Of a DNA stretch of 54,152 bases, positions 25,786 to 34,522 are shown one piece after another. A program made the translations under genes and the position numbers. Under the pieces are notes generated by a model that was not told where the DNA came from, did no database searches, and was given only the letters and a program-made list of their open reading frames with translations. Each line of letters opens with the position of its first letter. The first letter of the stretch is position 1. The stretch lies in the NCBI GenBank assembly GCA_047345645.1, contig JBLEFH010000005.1. One strand, 5' to 3'. This stretch comes from JBLEFH01 sp047345645. Lineage in GTDB: Bacteria; Pseudomonadota; Alphaproteobacteria; Rhodobacterales; Rhodobacteraceae.

Positions 25786-27389
25786 CCCGCGCTCACATCG
25801 CACCCTTCGGATGAAAGCAGATAGGCAAAGCCATTGGCGGGCAGCTTCAGACGCTCGCCCTCCAGCACCGCATTTTGCGGCCCTTCGATGGAGACCTCGC
25901 CCGAGACAGCCACCTCGCGCCCCTCTTTCGAGAGGTTAAAGACGCAGGTCACCACTCCGTCTTCCCCCTTGCGGTGGAAGGCCAGAAGCGGCTCGGGCAG
26001 ATCGAGAAACGCGATCTCGCCATAGCGCAGCGCGTCATGGGCTTTGCGGAAAGCAATCGTCTGCTGATACGCCTCCATCACGCTGCCCTGCCCCTGCTGA
26101 TCGACGGCATTGGCGGCTTGCGGCGGCTTGACCGGGAGCCACGCCTCGCCATCCGAAAAGCCCGCATTGGCGGCGTCTTTCTCCCAGACCATCGGCGTGC
26201 GGCACCCGTCGCGGCCCTTGACCTCGGGCCAGAAGCGCAGCGCGGGCGGGTCGGTCAGCTCGGCATAGACCAGCTCCGTCTCCGTCTGCCCCAACTCCTC
26301 GCCCTGATAGAGCCCGATCGTGCCGGGGAAGGACAGGATCAGCGCCGCCGCCTGTTTCGCCAGCGTCTCGCGATCCTCCGCATGGGGCGCCCAGCGGGTC
26401 ACATGGCGCGGCACGTCATGGTTGGAAAAACTCCAGCAGGAATGGCCATCCGGCGCGCCATCCCGCACACCCTTGATGGCATTGCGGAAATGCGCGGCGG
26501 TGAATTCCGGCGCGAGCAATTCGAAGGAATAGCACATATGCAGGCGGTCATTGCCGCGGGTGTAATCTGCCATGATGTCAATGGCTTGCTGGCCGCCATC
26601 GCCGACCTCACCAACCATCATCCGGTCGTCAAATTCGTCCGTCAGCGCCCGCAGACGCTTCAGGAAGGCGATATTGTCCGGCCGGTTCTTGGAATAGATA
26701 TGCCGCTGATAGCCATAGGTTTCCGGCCCGTCATAATCGGGGTTCGGCGGATTGTCCCGCAGCTCCTGATCGTGGAAATAATAGTTCACTGTATCGAGGC
26801 GGAACCCGTCCACGCCGCGCTCCAGCCAGAAGCGCATGGTCTCCAGCAGCGCGTCCTGCACCTCGGTATTGTGCATATTGAGATCGGGCTGCTCGATCAG
26901 GAAGTTATGCAGATAATATTGCCGGCGGCGCGGCTCCCACTCCCATGCGGGACCGCCAAAGACCGACGGCCAGTTGTTCGGCGGCGAGCCATCGGGGTTC
27001 GGATCGACCCAGACATACCAGTCCGCCTTGGCATTGTCGCGGCTCTGGCGGCTTTCCTCGAACCAGGGGTGCTTGTCGCTCGAATGGCTGATGACCTGAT
27101 CAATGATGACCTTGAGGCCCAGCTCATGCGCCCGCGCGACCAGTTGATCGAAATCGGCGAGCGTGCCGAACATGGGATCAATATCTGTATAATTTGAAAC
27201 ATCATACCCCATATCCGCCATGGGCGAGGTGAAGATCGGAGAGAGCCAGACCGCATCCGCCCCCAAATCTGCGATATGCGGCAAGCGGCGGATGATTCCC
27301 TTCAGATCGCCGATCCCGTCGCCGCTATCGTCTTGAAAAGACCGCGGATATATCTGGTAGATGATCGCGTCGCGCCACCATTCTGTCAT
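25782..27389 (-). CDS. GH13 alpha-glucosidase / oligo-1,6-glucosidase
   Basis: A 535-residue intracellular GH13 enzyme starting MTEWWRDAIIYQIYPRSF. The catalytic set is the nucleophile aspartate in GVDGFRLDTVN, the acid/base glutamate in MVGEVGDG and the stabilising aspartate in SNHDVPRH. It hydrolyses short alpha-glucosides such as maltose, isomaltose or sucrose. I chose the ATG at 27389, preceded by AAGGGGGA at good spacing; an upstream start would add 14 residues with no family match. It is transcribed divergently from the glycogen operon and shares its control region. Confidence 0.92.
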   Translation of the reverse strand: MTEWWRDAIIYQIYPRSFQDDSGDGIGDLKGIIRRLPHIADLGADAVWLSPIFTSPMADMGYDVSNYTDIDPMFGTLADFDQLVARAHELGLKVIIDQVISHSSDKHPWFEESRQSRDNAKADWYVWVDPNPDGSPPNNWPSVFGGPAWEWEPRRRQYYLHNFLIEQPDLNMHNTEVQDALLETMRFWLERGVDGFRLDTVNYYFHDQELRDNPPNPDYDGPETYGYQRHIYSKNRPDNIAFLKRLRALTDEFDDRMMVGEVGDGGQQAIDIMADYTRGNDRLHMCYSFELLAPEFTAAHFRNAIKGVRDGAPDGHSCWSFSNHDVPRHVTRWAPHAEDRETLAKQAAALILSFPGTIGLYQGEELGQTETELVYAELTDPPALRFWPEVKGRDGCRTPMVWEKDAANAGFSDGEAWLPVKPPQAANAVDQQGQGSVMEAYQQTIAFRKAHDALRYGEIAFLDLPEPLLAFHRKGEDGVVTCVFNLSKEGREVAVSGEVSIEGPQNAVLEGERLKLPANGFAYLLSSEGCDVSAG

Positions 27390-27503
27390 CTCAAATCCCC
27401 CTTTTTGAGGCTGCATCCATCGCCCGCTCATAGCGGTTTGAGCCGCATCGAAAAACCCCTTAACGGGTGGGGTGCGACAAAAATGTTAGCGCAAACTCAA
27501 TCA

Positions 27504-27538
27504 TTGTGTGACGCGACGTTTCCATTAAGATACGGGCC
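27504..27538 (+). promoter_or_regulatory. Possible glgB promoter giving a leaderless mRNA
   Basis: TTGTGT (27504-27509), a 16-base spacer and TAAGAT (27526-27531) form a plausible sigma-70 promoter whose start point would fall on or next to the glgB ATG. No Shine-Dalgarno sequence is present before that ATG. Both facts are compatible with leaderless translation; the promoter match itself is only moderate. Confidence 0.35.
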
Positions 27539-29734
27539 ATGAATGAGAAAGCCCTGCCCCCGCATCTCACCCCTTCCGATATTGAGCGTTTGCGCGAATC
27601 CCGCCACGATTCGCCCTTCGACGTGCTTGGCGCGCATGAGGCCGAAGGTGCCCTCTGGGCCGTCGCCAATCTGCCCGGCGCGACCGCTGTTGAAGCGGTG
27701 ACCAACGGCGGCGATGCAGCCAGTTTGCGCCGGGTCGGGGCGGATGTGTTTGCGGGCGAAGTGCCGTCCCGCGACTATCGCCTCAAGGTGCGGTTTTCGG
27801 GTGGAAATGAGTTCACTTTCGACGATCCGTATCGGTTCGGCCCCGTCCTTGGCGACATGGACGCCTATCTCATGGGCGAAGGCACGCATCGCCAGCTTTG
27901 GAAGGCCCTTGGGGCGCATGTGATGGCCCATGAGGGTGTGGACGGCACGCACTTTGCCGTTTGGGCCCCGAATGCGCAGCGGGTGTCGGTTGTGGGGGAT
28001 TTCAACGGCTGGGACGGCCGCCGCCACCCGATGCGCCGGGTCGGCGGGACCGGGTGCTGGGAGATTTTCCTGCCCGATGTGCGCGATGGTGCGGTGTATA
28101 AATACGAGATCATCGGCGCGGATGGCGGGCAATTCTTCAAGGCCGATCCGGTCGGCTTCGGCGCCCAGCACCCGCCGGAAAAAGCTAGCATTGTCCGCGA
28201 CATATCCGGCTATGGCTGGAAAGACGACGCATGGATGAAGAGCCGCGCCGAGCGCAATGATCGCCGCGCGCCGATCTCGGTTTACGAGGTCCACTTAGGC
28301 TCATGGCGGCGGCGTTATGATGATGGCGGGCGGCCCCTGTCCTATAAGGAACTCGCAAAGGATCTGGTCAACTACGCCAGCTATATGGGCTTCACCCATC
28401 TGGAGTTTCTCCCGGTCAGTGAATTTCCCTTCGATGGGTCTTGGGGATACCAACCGGTCGGTATGTTTGCCCCCACCATCCGCTTCGGCCCGCCCCATGA
28501 ATTTCGCGATCTGGTGGAGGCGGCGCATGAGGCGGGACTCGGCGTTTTGCTCGACTGGGTGCCGGGGCATTTCCCGACGGACGCCCATGGCCTCGCCCGG
28601 TTCGACGGCACGCATCTTTATGAACATGCAGACCCCAAAGAGGGCTTCCATCAGGACTGGAACACGCTAATCTATAATTACGGTCGGACCGAGGTTCAGA
28701 ACTACCTCATCGCCAATGCGCTCTATTGGCTCGACGAGTATCATGTGGACGGGCTGCGGGTGGATGCGGTCGCCTCGATGCTTTACCGCGATTATTCGCG
28801 CAAGGAGGGCGAGTGGGTTCCGAACCAGGATGGCGGGCGCGAGAATTACGAGGCGATTGCGTTTCTCAAAAACATGAACATCGCGGCCTATGCGGAGACG
28901 CCGGGCATCATGACCGTCGCGGAGGAAAGCACCAGCTTCCCGCAAGTCTCGGCCCCGGTGGATGCGGGCGGGCTTGGCTTCGGGTTCAAATGGAATATGG
29001 GCTGGATGAATGACAGCCTGAAATACATGGAGAAAGAGCCGGTTCACCGGAAGTATCACCATGACCAGATGAGCTTCTCGATCCATTATGCGTTCTCGGA
29101 AAACTTCATCCTGCCGATCTCCCATGACGAGGTGGTCCATGGCAAAGGCTCTATGCTGCGCAAGATGCCCGGCAATGAGTGGGAGCAATTTGCCAATCTG
29201 CGCGCCTATTACGGCTTCATGTGGACGCATCCGGGCAAGAAGCTTCTGTTTATGGGCTGCGAATTTGCCCAGCCGGAGGAGTGGAACCACAATGGCGAGC
29301 TGAACTGGTCCGCCGCCGAGGCCGCGCCGCATAAGGGGGTGCAGACCCTCGTGCGCGATCTCAACCATCTTTACCGCGAGACCCCTGCTTTGCATGTGAA
29401 GGATTGCGAGGCGGATGGGTTCCAGTGGATTGCGACGGATGCGGAAAGCTCCACCTTCAGTTTCATTCGCCGCGGCGAGACCGGCGATGCGCCCGTGGTG
29501 GTGCTGTGCAATTTCACGCCCGTGGAGCGGAGCGCGTTCCGGGTGGGTGTCCCGCAGGCGGGCCGCTGGCGCGAGGCGCTGAACAGCGACGCGGCGGTCT
29601 ATGGCGGCGGCGATCGCGGGAATATGGGCGGCGTCACGGCCGACGAGACGCCCCATGACGGACAACCGGCCAGCATCGAGATCACCCTGCCGCCTCTGGC
29701 GACGGTGATTTTCGTGGCTGAAGAGACAAAATAA
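27539..29734 (+). CDS. glgB: 1,4-alpha-glucan branching enzyme
   Basis: A 731-residue GH13 enzyme that makes alpha-1,6 branches in glycogen. It has N-terminal carbohydrate-binding domains (N-domain near residues 20-110, CBM48 near 125-215 with GVDGTHFAVWAPNA) and a catalytic barrel with nucleophile in VDGLRVDAVASML, acid/base in TVAEEST and ISHDEVVHGKGSM. The length is normal for GlgB. It is the first gene of the operon glgB-glgC-glgA-glgX-amylosucrase-glgP, 14 bp before glgC. Confidence 0.97.
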   Translation: MNEKALPPHLTPSDIERLRESRHDSPFDVLGAHEAEGALWAVANLPGATAVEAVTNGGDAASLRRVGADVFAGEVPSRDYRLKVRFSGGNEFTFDDPYRFGPVLGDMDAYLMGEGTHRQLWKALGAHVMAHEGVDGTHFAVWAPNAQRVSVVGDFNGWDGRRHPMRRVGGTGCWEIFLPDVRDGAVYKYEIIGADGGQFFKADPVGFGAQHPPEKASIVRDISGYGWKDDAWMKSRAERNDRRAPISVYEVHLGSWRRRYDDGGRPLSYKELAKDLVNYASYMGFTHLEFLPVSEFPFDGSWGYQPVGMFAPTIRFGPPHEFRDLVEAAHEAGLGVLLDWVPGHFPTDAHGLARFDGTHLYEHADPKEGFHQDWNTLIYNYGRTEVQNYLIANALYWLDEYHVDGLRVDAVASMLYRDYSRKEGEWVPNQDGGRENYEAIAFLKNMNIAAYAETPGIMTVAEESTSFPQVSAPVDAGGLGFGFKWNMGWMNDSLKYMEKEPVHRKYHHDQMSFSIHYAFSENFILPISHDEVVHGKGSMLRKMPGNEWEQFANLRAYYGFMWTHPGKKLLFMGCEFAQPEEWNHNGELNWSAAEAAPHKGVQTLVRDLNHLYRETPALHVKDCEADGFQWIATDAESSTFSFIRRGETGDAPVVVLCNFTPVERSAFRVGVPQAGRWREALNSDAAVYGGGDRGNMGGVTADETPHDGQPASIEITLPPLATVIFVAEETK

Positions 29735-29748
29735 GTGGGAGGGAAATT

Positions 29749-31008
29749 ATGGTTGAAAACCGGAGACTGACCCAACGGTCGATGGCCTTTGTGCTCGCGG
29801 GCGGACGCGGAAGCCGCCTCAAGGAGCTGACGGATAAGCGCGTGAAACCGGCGGTTTATTTCGGCGGCAAGACGCGGATCATCGATTTCGCACTGTCCAA
29901 TGCGCTGAATTCCGGCATCCGCAAGATGGCCGTGGCGACGCAATATAAGGCGCATAGTCTCATCCGGCATATGCAGCGCGGCTGGAACTTCTTCCGGGCC
30001 GAGCGCAACGAATTTCTCGATATTCTGCCCGCCTCGCAGCGGCTTGGCGATGAAAGCTGGTATAAGGGCACGGCGGATGCGGTGACCCAGAATATCGACA
30101 TCGTGGACAGCTATGATGTGGATTACGTCATCATCCTCGCGGGCGACCACATCTACAAAATGGATTACGAGATCATGCTGCAACAGCATGTGGACAGCGG
30201 CGCGGATGTGACCATCGGCTGCCTCACGGTCCCGCGTCAGGAGGCCTCGGCCTTTGGCGTGATGGCGACCGATGAGACCGGGCGGATCACGTCGTTTCTC
30301 GAAAAACCGGCGGACCCGCCGGGCACGCCGGATGACCCGAATGTCGCGCTCGCCTCGATGGGGATTTATGTGTTCGACTGGAAATTCCTGCGCGAGATCC
30401 TGATGAAGGATTCCGAGGACCCCAATTCCAGCCATGATTTCGGCCATGACCTGATCCCGGAGATCGTCAAGAACGGCAAGGCGATGGCGCATCGCTTCGA
30501 CGAGAGCTGCATTCGCGATGACGGCGCGCCCGCCTATTGGAAGGATGTGGGCACGGTCGATGCGTTTTGGGAGGCCAATATCGACCTCACCGATTTCACG
30601 CCGGAGCTGAATCTCTGGGATCACAACTGGCCGATCTGGACCTATTCGGAAGGCGCGCCCCCGGCGAAATTCATCCACAACGAAAAGGGCCGGCGCGGGA
30701 TGGCGATCTCGTCCATGGTGTCGGGCGGCTGCATCATTTCCGGGACCGAGATCCGCAACTCGCTGCTCTTCACGCAGGTCCACACCAATTCCTATGCGGT
30801 CTTGGATCATGCCGTGGTGCTGCCCTATGTGACGGTCCACCGCTCTGCGCGGCTGCGCAAGGTGGTGATTGATCGCGGGGTGATCATCCCCGAGGGCTTG
30901 ATCGTCGGCGAGGATCCCGAAGAGGACGCAAAATGGTTCCGGGTCAGCGAAAAAGGCACGACGCTGATTACGCAGGACATGCTGGACCGGCGCGCGGCGG
31001 AATCATGA
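29749..31008 (+). CDS. glgC: Glucose-1-phosphate adenylyltransferase
   Basis: A 419-residue enzyme that makes ADP-glucose, the committed and usually allosterically controlled step of glycogen synthesis. The nucleotidyltransferase motif is LAGGRGSRLKELT near residue 17, the site RIIDFALSN is near 43, and a left-handed beta-helix regulatory domain follows after about residue 300. GGGAGG precedes the ATG. The stop overlaps the glgA start by 4 bp. Confidence 0.97.
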   Translation: MVENRRLTQRSMAFVLAGGRGSRLKELTDKRVKPAVYFGGKTRIIDFALSNALNSGIRKMAVATQYKAHSLIRHMQRGWNFFRAERNEFLDILPASQRLGDESWYKGTADAVTQNIDIVDSYDVDYVIILAGDHIYKMDYEIMLQQHVDSGADVTIGCLTVPRQEASAFGVMATDETGRITSFLEKPADPPGTPDDPNVALASMGIYVFDWKFLREILMKDSEDPNSSHDFGHDLIPEIVKNGKAMAHRFDESCIRDDGAPAYWKDVGTVDAFWEANIDLTDFTPELNLWDHNWPIWTYSEGAPPAKFIHNEKGRRGMAISSMVSGGCIISGTEIRNSLLFTQVHTNSYAVLDHAVVLPYVTVHRSARLRKVVIDRGVIIPEGLIVGEDPEEDAKWFRVSEKGTTLITQDMLDRRAAES

Positions 31009-32432
31009 TCAAGGTTCTGTCGGTCACATCCGAGGCGGTGCCTCTCATTAAAACCGGCGGTCTGGCCGATGTGGCGGGCGCGCTTCCGGGGGCGCTCAAG
31101 GCGCATGGTGTGGAGATGCGCACGCTGATCCCCGGCTATCCGGCGGTGATGAAGGCGCTCGATGCTCCAGAAGAGGTCATTGATTTCGATGATCTTTTCG
31201 GCGGCAAGGCCCGGCTTCTCTGCGCCGAGGTCGCGGGGCTGGAGCTTTTTGTGATCGACGCGCCGCATCTCTATGACCGGCCCGGCGGGCCCTATCTGGG
31301 CGGCGACGGTTTGGACTGGCCCGACAATGCGGAGCGCTTTGCCGCGCTCTCCTGGGTTGGCGCCTATATCGCCGCCAATGGGGTGAGCGACTGGAAGCCC
31401 GCCATTCTGCACGGTCATGACTGGCAGGCCGGTCTCGGCCCCGACTATCTCGCGCAGATGGACGGGACCGCCAAGACCGTGATGACCATCCACAACATCG
31501 CCTTCACCGGCGGGACGGAGCCGCATAAGATCAACGAGTTGCGGCTGGATCCGGACCGGTTCCATCAGGGCGGCTATGAGTTCTGGGGCAAGGTCTCGGC
31601 GCTCAAGGCCGGGCTGATGATGGCCGATGCGCTGACGACCGTCTCGCCGACCTATGCCAAGGAGCTGATGACGCCGGATTTCGGCATGGGTCTCGACGGG
31701 GTGATGCGCTATCGCCGCGACGCGCTGATGGGGATTTTGAACGGGATTGATCTTGAGGTGTGGAACCCGGCGACGGACCCGGCGATCGCCACCTACAAAG
31801 ACCCCAAGGGCAAGGCGAAGGCCAAGGCGGCGCTGCGCAAGGAGTTCGGCTTGCCCGAGGCGGACGGCCCGCTCTGCGTCGTCGTCTCGCGGCTGACGGG
31901 CCAGAAGGGGTTCGATCTGCTGCTCGAAACCCTGCCCGCGCTTCTGGAGCGCGGCGGGCAATTGGCGCTGCTTGGCTCCGGCGAGTTCTGGATTGAGGAA
32001 GCGTTCCGCAAGCTGGCCGAAGAGAACCCCAATGTCGCCGTTCATATCGGTTATGATGAGGCGATGTCCCACCGGCTGATCGCGGGCGGCGATGCGATCC
32101 TGGTGCCGTCGCGGTTTGAGCCTTGCGGGCTCACGCAGCTTTACGGGCTGCGTTATGGCACGGTCCCGCTGGTGGCGCTGACGGGCGGGCTGGCCGATAC
32201 GGTGATCAACGCCTCGCCCGCCGCGATTGCGCAAGGGGTTGCGACCGGCATCCAGTTCGCGCCCGTCGCCGCCGAGCCGCTGCGCACGGCGCTCATCCAG
32301 CTTTGCGAGCTTTACGCAGACAAAGAAATCTGGTCACAGATGCAGCGCAATGCTATGGCCCAGCCCGTGGGCTGGGACCAATCCGCCGGTGCCTATGCCG
32401 CCCTCTATAAAGAGCTGACCGGAGCCGCATGA
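31005..32432 (+). CDS. glgA: Glycogen synthase (ADP-glucose, GT5)
   Basis: A 475-residue GT5 glycosyltransferase that extends alpha-1,4-glucan from ADP-glucose. The KTGGLADV motif near residues 16-23 binds the nucleotide sugar. The second domain carries PSRFEPCGLTQLYGLRYGT near residue 367, with the conserved glutamate. The start at 31005 overlaps the glgC stop as ATGA, and the end overlaps glgX the same way. Confidence 0.97.
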   Translation: MIKVLSVTSEAVPLIKTGGLADVAGALPGALKAHGVEMRTLIPGYPAVMKALDAPEEVIDFDDLFGGKARLLCAEVAGLELFVIDAPHLYDRPGGPYLGGDGLDWPDNAERFAALSWVGAYIAANGVSDWKPAILHGHDWQAGLGPDYLAQMDGTAKTVMTIHNIAFTGGTEPHKINELRLDPDRFHQGGYEFWGKVSALKAGLMMADALTTVSPTYAKELMTPDFGMGLDGVMRYRRDALMGILNGIDLEVWNPATDPAIATYKDPKGKAKAKAALRKEFGLPEADGPLCVVVSRLTGQKGFDLLLETLPALLERGGQLALLGSGEFWIEEAFRKLAEENPNVAVHIGYDEAMSHRLIAGGDAILVPSRFEPCGLTQLYGLRYGTVPLVALTGGLADTVINASPAAIAQGVATGIQFAPVAAEPLRTALIQLCELYADKEIWSQMQRNAMAQPVGWDQSAGAYAALYKELTGAA

Positions 32433-34522
32433 GCAGTAACATTTCGATCTCCGCCGGGCGTGCTTATCCGCTCGGCGCGACCTTTGATGGCGGCGGCGTG
32501 AATTTCGCCGTCTTTTCCCAGCACGCGACGCGGGTGACGCTTTGCCTTTTCGATGAGAAGGGAAACGAGCATTTGCTGGTCGATTTGCCGGAGCGGGACG
32601 GCCATGTCTGGCATGGCTATTTTCCGGGGATGGGACCGGGCCAGCGCTATGGCTACCGGGTGCATGGGCCGTATAAGCCGCAGGAGGGCCACCGCTTCAA
32701 CCCCAACAAATTGCTGATCGACCCCTATGCCAAACGCCTGACGGGCCACCCGGAATGGAATGATGCGCTTTACGGCTACACGGTCGGCGACGAGGCGGGC
32801 GATCTGAGTTTCGATCCGCGGGACAGCGCGCCCTTCATGCCGAAATCCGTGGTGGTGGACCCCAGTTTCGGCTGGGGCGGCGACCGCCCGCCGCAAACGC
32901 CGATGACCGAAACGGTGATTTATGAGGCCCATGTCAAAGGCATGACCGCGCTGCGGCGCGATGTGCCGCGCCCTGGCACCTTCCTTGGCCTCGCCTCGGA
33001 CCCGATGCTGGAGCATCTGACGGATTTGGGCATCACCGCGATCGAGCTTCTGCCCGTGCAAGCCTTCCTCAATGACCGGTTTTTGGTGGAAAAGGACCTC
33101 ACCAATTACTGGGGCTACATGACCCACGGGTTCTTCGCCCCCGATCCGCGCTATCTCGATGGCGGCGGGATTGCGGAGTTCCAGCAGATGGTGGCGCGGT
33201 TCCATGATGCGGGGATCGAGGTGATCCTCGACGTGGTTTACAACCACACTTCCGAAGGGGCGGAGCTTGGGCCGACGCTGTCGTTCCGGGGTCTCGACAA
33301 TCACGGCTATTACCGCCTCGCCGAAGACCCGCGCTACTACATCAATGACAGTGGCACCGGCAATGTGCTGGACCTCGACAAACCCTTCGCCCTGCGCCTC
33401 GTGATGGACAGTTTGCGCTATTGGGTCGAGGTGATGCATGTGGACGGGTTCCGCTTCGATCTCTGCTCGGTTCTGGGGCGCACCCGCGGCATGTTCGACC
33501 GCGACGGGCCGTTCTTCCGCGCCGTGCGGCAGGACCCGGTGCTGAACAAGGTGAAACTGATCGCCGAGCCGTGGGATATCGGGCCGGGCGGTTATCAGCT
33601 GGGCGCCTACCCGGCCCCCTTTGCCGAATGGAACGACAAATATCGCGATCAGGTGCGGCAGTTCTGGCGCGGCGATACGGGCATGGTGGCGAAGCTTTCG
33701 AAACGCATCGCGGGCTCGGCCAGCCGGTTCGACCATGACGGGCGGCCCGCGACCTCCTCCGTGAATTTCGTGACCGCCCATGACGGGTTCACCCTGATGG
33801 ACACGGTCAGCTACAACGAAAAGCACAATGAGGCGAATGGCGAGAACAACAATGACGGCCATGCGCATAACTGCTCGCATAATCTCGGGGTGGAGGGGCC
33901 GACAGATGACGCGGCCATTCTCGCCGCCCGTGCCCGCCGCCGCCGCAACCTGATGGCGACGCTGCTGCTCTCCCAAGGCACGCCGATGATTTTGGCCGGG
34001 GATGAGCTTGGCAATTCGCAAGGTGGGAACAACAACGCCTATTGTCAGGATAATGAGATCGGCTGGATCAACTGGGATGAGGCCGATACGGAATTTCTCG
34101 ACTTCTGCCGCCGGATGATCGCGTTCCGCAAGGCCCATCCGATCCTGCGGCAGAAGCGGTTCCTGCACGCCCGCTCGCGCCTGACCGACGGGTTCCCGGA
34201 TCTTTTCTGGCGCCGCGCGGATGGCGAGCCGATGGGGGCCGCCGATTGGAACAACCCGACGCTGAAGCTGCTGGCCGCCGAGTTCCGCATGGCCTCCGGC
34301 ACGCCCGAATACAACACCCGCAAGGGCGCGATGTTCGTGGTGTTCAATGCGGGCGGCGAGATGGAGGTGACGCTTCCGCCTGCCCCCGAAGGCAAGATCT
34401 GGAACCGCCGCCTCGACACCGCCGTCGAGGGCGACATTGACCTTGAGGCCGGACCGCGCGAGCGGATCGCGGGCGACAGTGTCGCGGTGTTCCTGCTTGG
34501 CGACGGCGCGGTGCAGCCATGA
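32429..34522 (+). CDS. glgX: Glycogen debranching enzyme (isoamylase type)
   Basis: A 697-residue GH13 enzyme that removes alpha-1,6 branches, mainly from phosphorylase limit dextrin. The N-terminal CBM48-like domain begins YPLGATFDGGGVNFAVFS. The catalytic set is VDGFRFDLCSVLGR (nucleophile aspartate), IAEPWDIG (acid/base glutamate) and TAHDGFTLMD (stabiliser). It overlaps glgA and the amylosucrase gene by 4 bp each. Confidence 0.96.
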   Translation: MSSNISISAGRAYPLGATFDGGGVNFAVFSQHATRVTLCLFDEKGNEHLLVDLPERDGHVWHGYFPGMGPGQRYGYRVHGPYKPQEGHRFNPNKLLIDPYAKRLTGHPEWNDALYGYTVGDEAGDLSFDPRDSAPFMPKSVVVDPSFGWGGDRPPQTPMTETVIYEAHVKGMTALRRDVPRPGTFLGLASDPMLEHLTDLGITAIELLPVQAFLNDRFLVEKDLTNYWGYMTHGFFAPDPRYLDGGGIAEFQQMVARFHDAGIEVILDVVYNHTSEGAELGPTLSFRGLDNHGYYRLAEDPRYYINDSGTGNVLDLDKPFALRLVMDSLRYWVEVMHVDGFRFDLCSVLGRTRGMFDRDGPFFRAVRQDPVLNKVKLIAEPWDIGPGGYQLGAYPAPFAEWNDKYRDQVRQFWRGDTGMVAKLSKRIAGSASRFDHDGRPATSSVNFVTAHDGFTLMDTVSYNEKHNEANGENNNDGHAHNCSHNLGVEGPTDDAAILAARARRRRNLMATLLLSQGTPMILAGDELGNSQGGNNNAYCQDNEIGWINWDEADTEFLDFCRRMIAFRKAHPILRQKRFLHARSRLTDGFPDLFWRRADGEPMGAADWNNPTLKLLAAEFRMASGTPEYNTRKGAMFVVFNAGGEMEVTLPPAPEGKIWNRRLDTAVEGDIDLEAGPRERIAGDSVAVFLLGDGAVQP

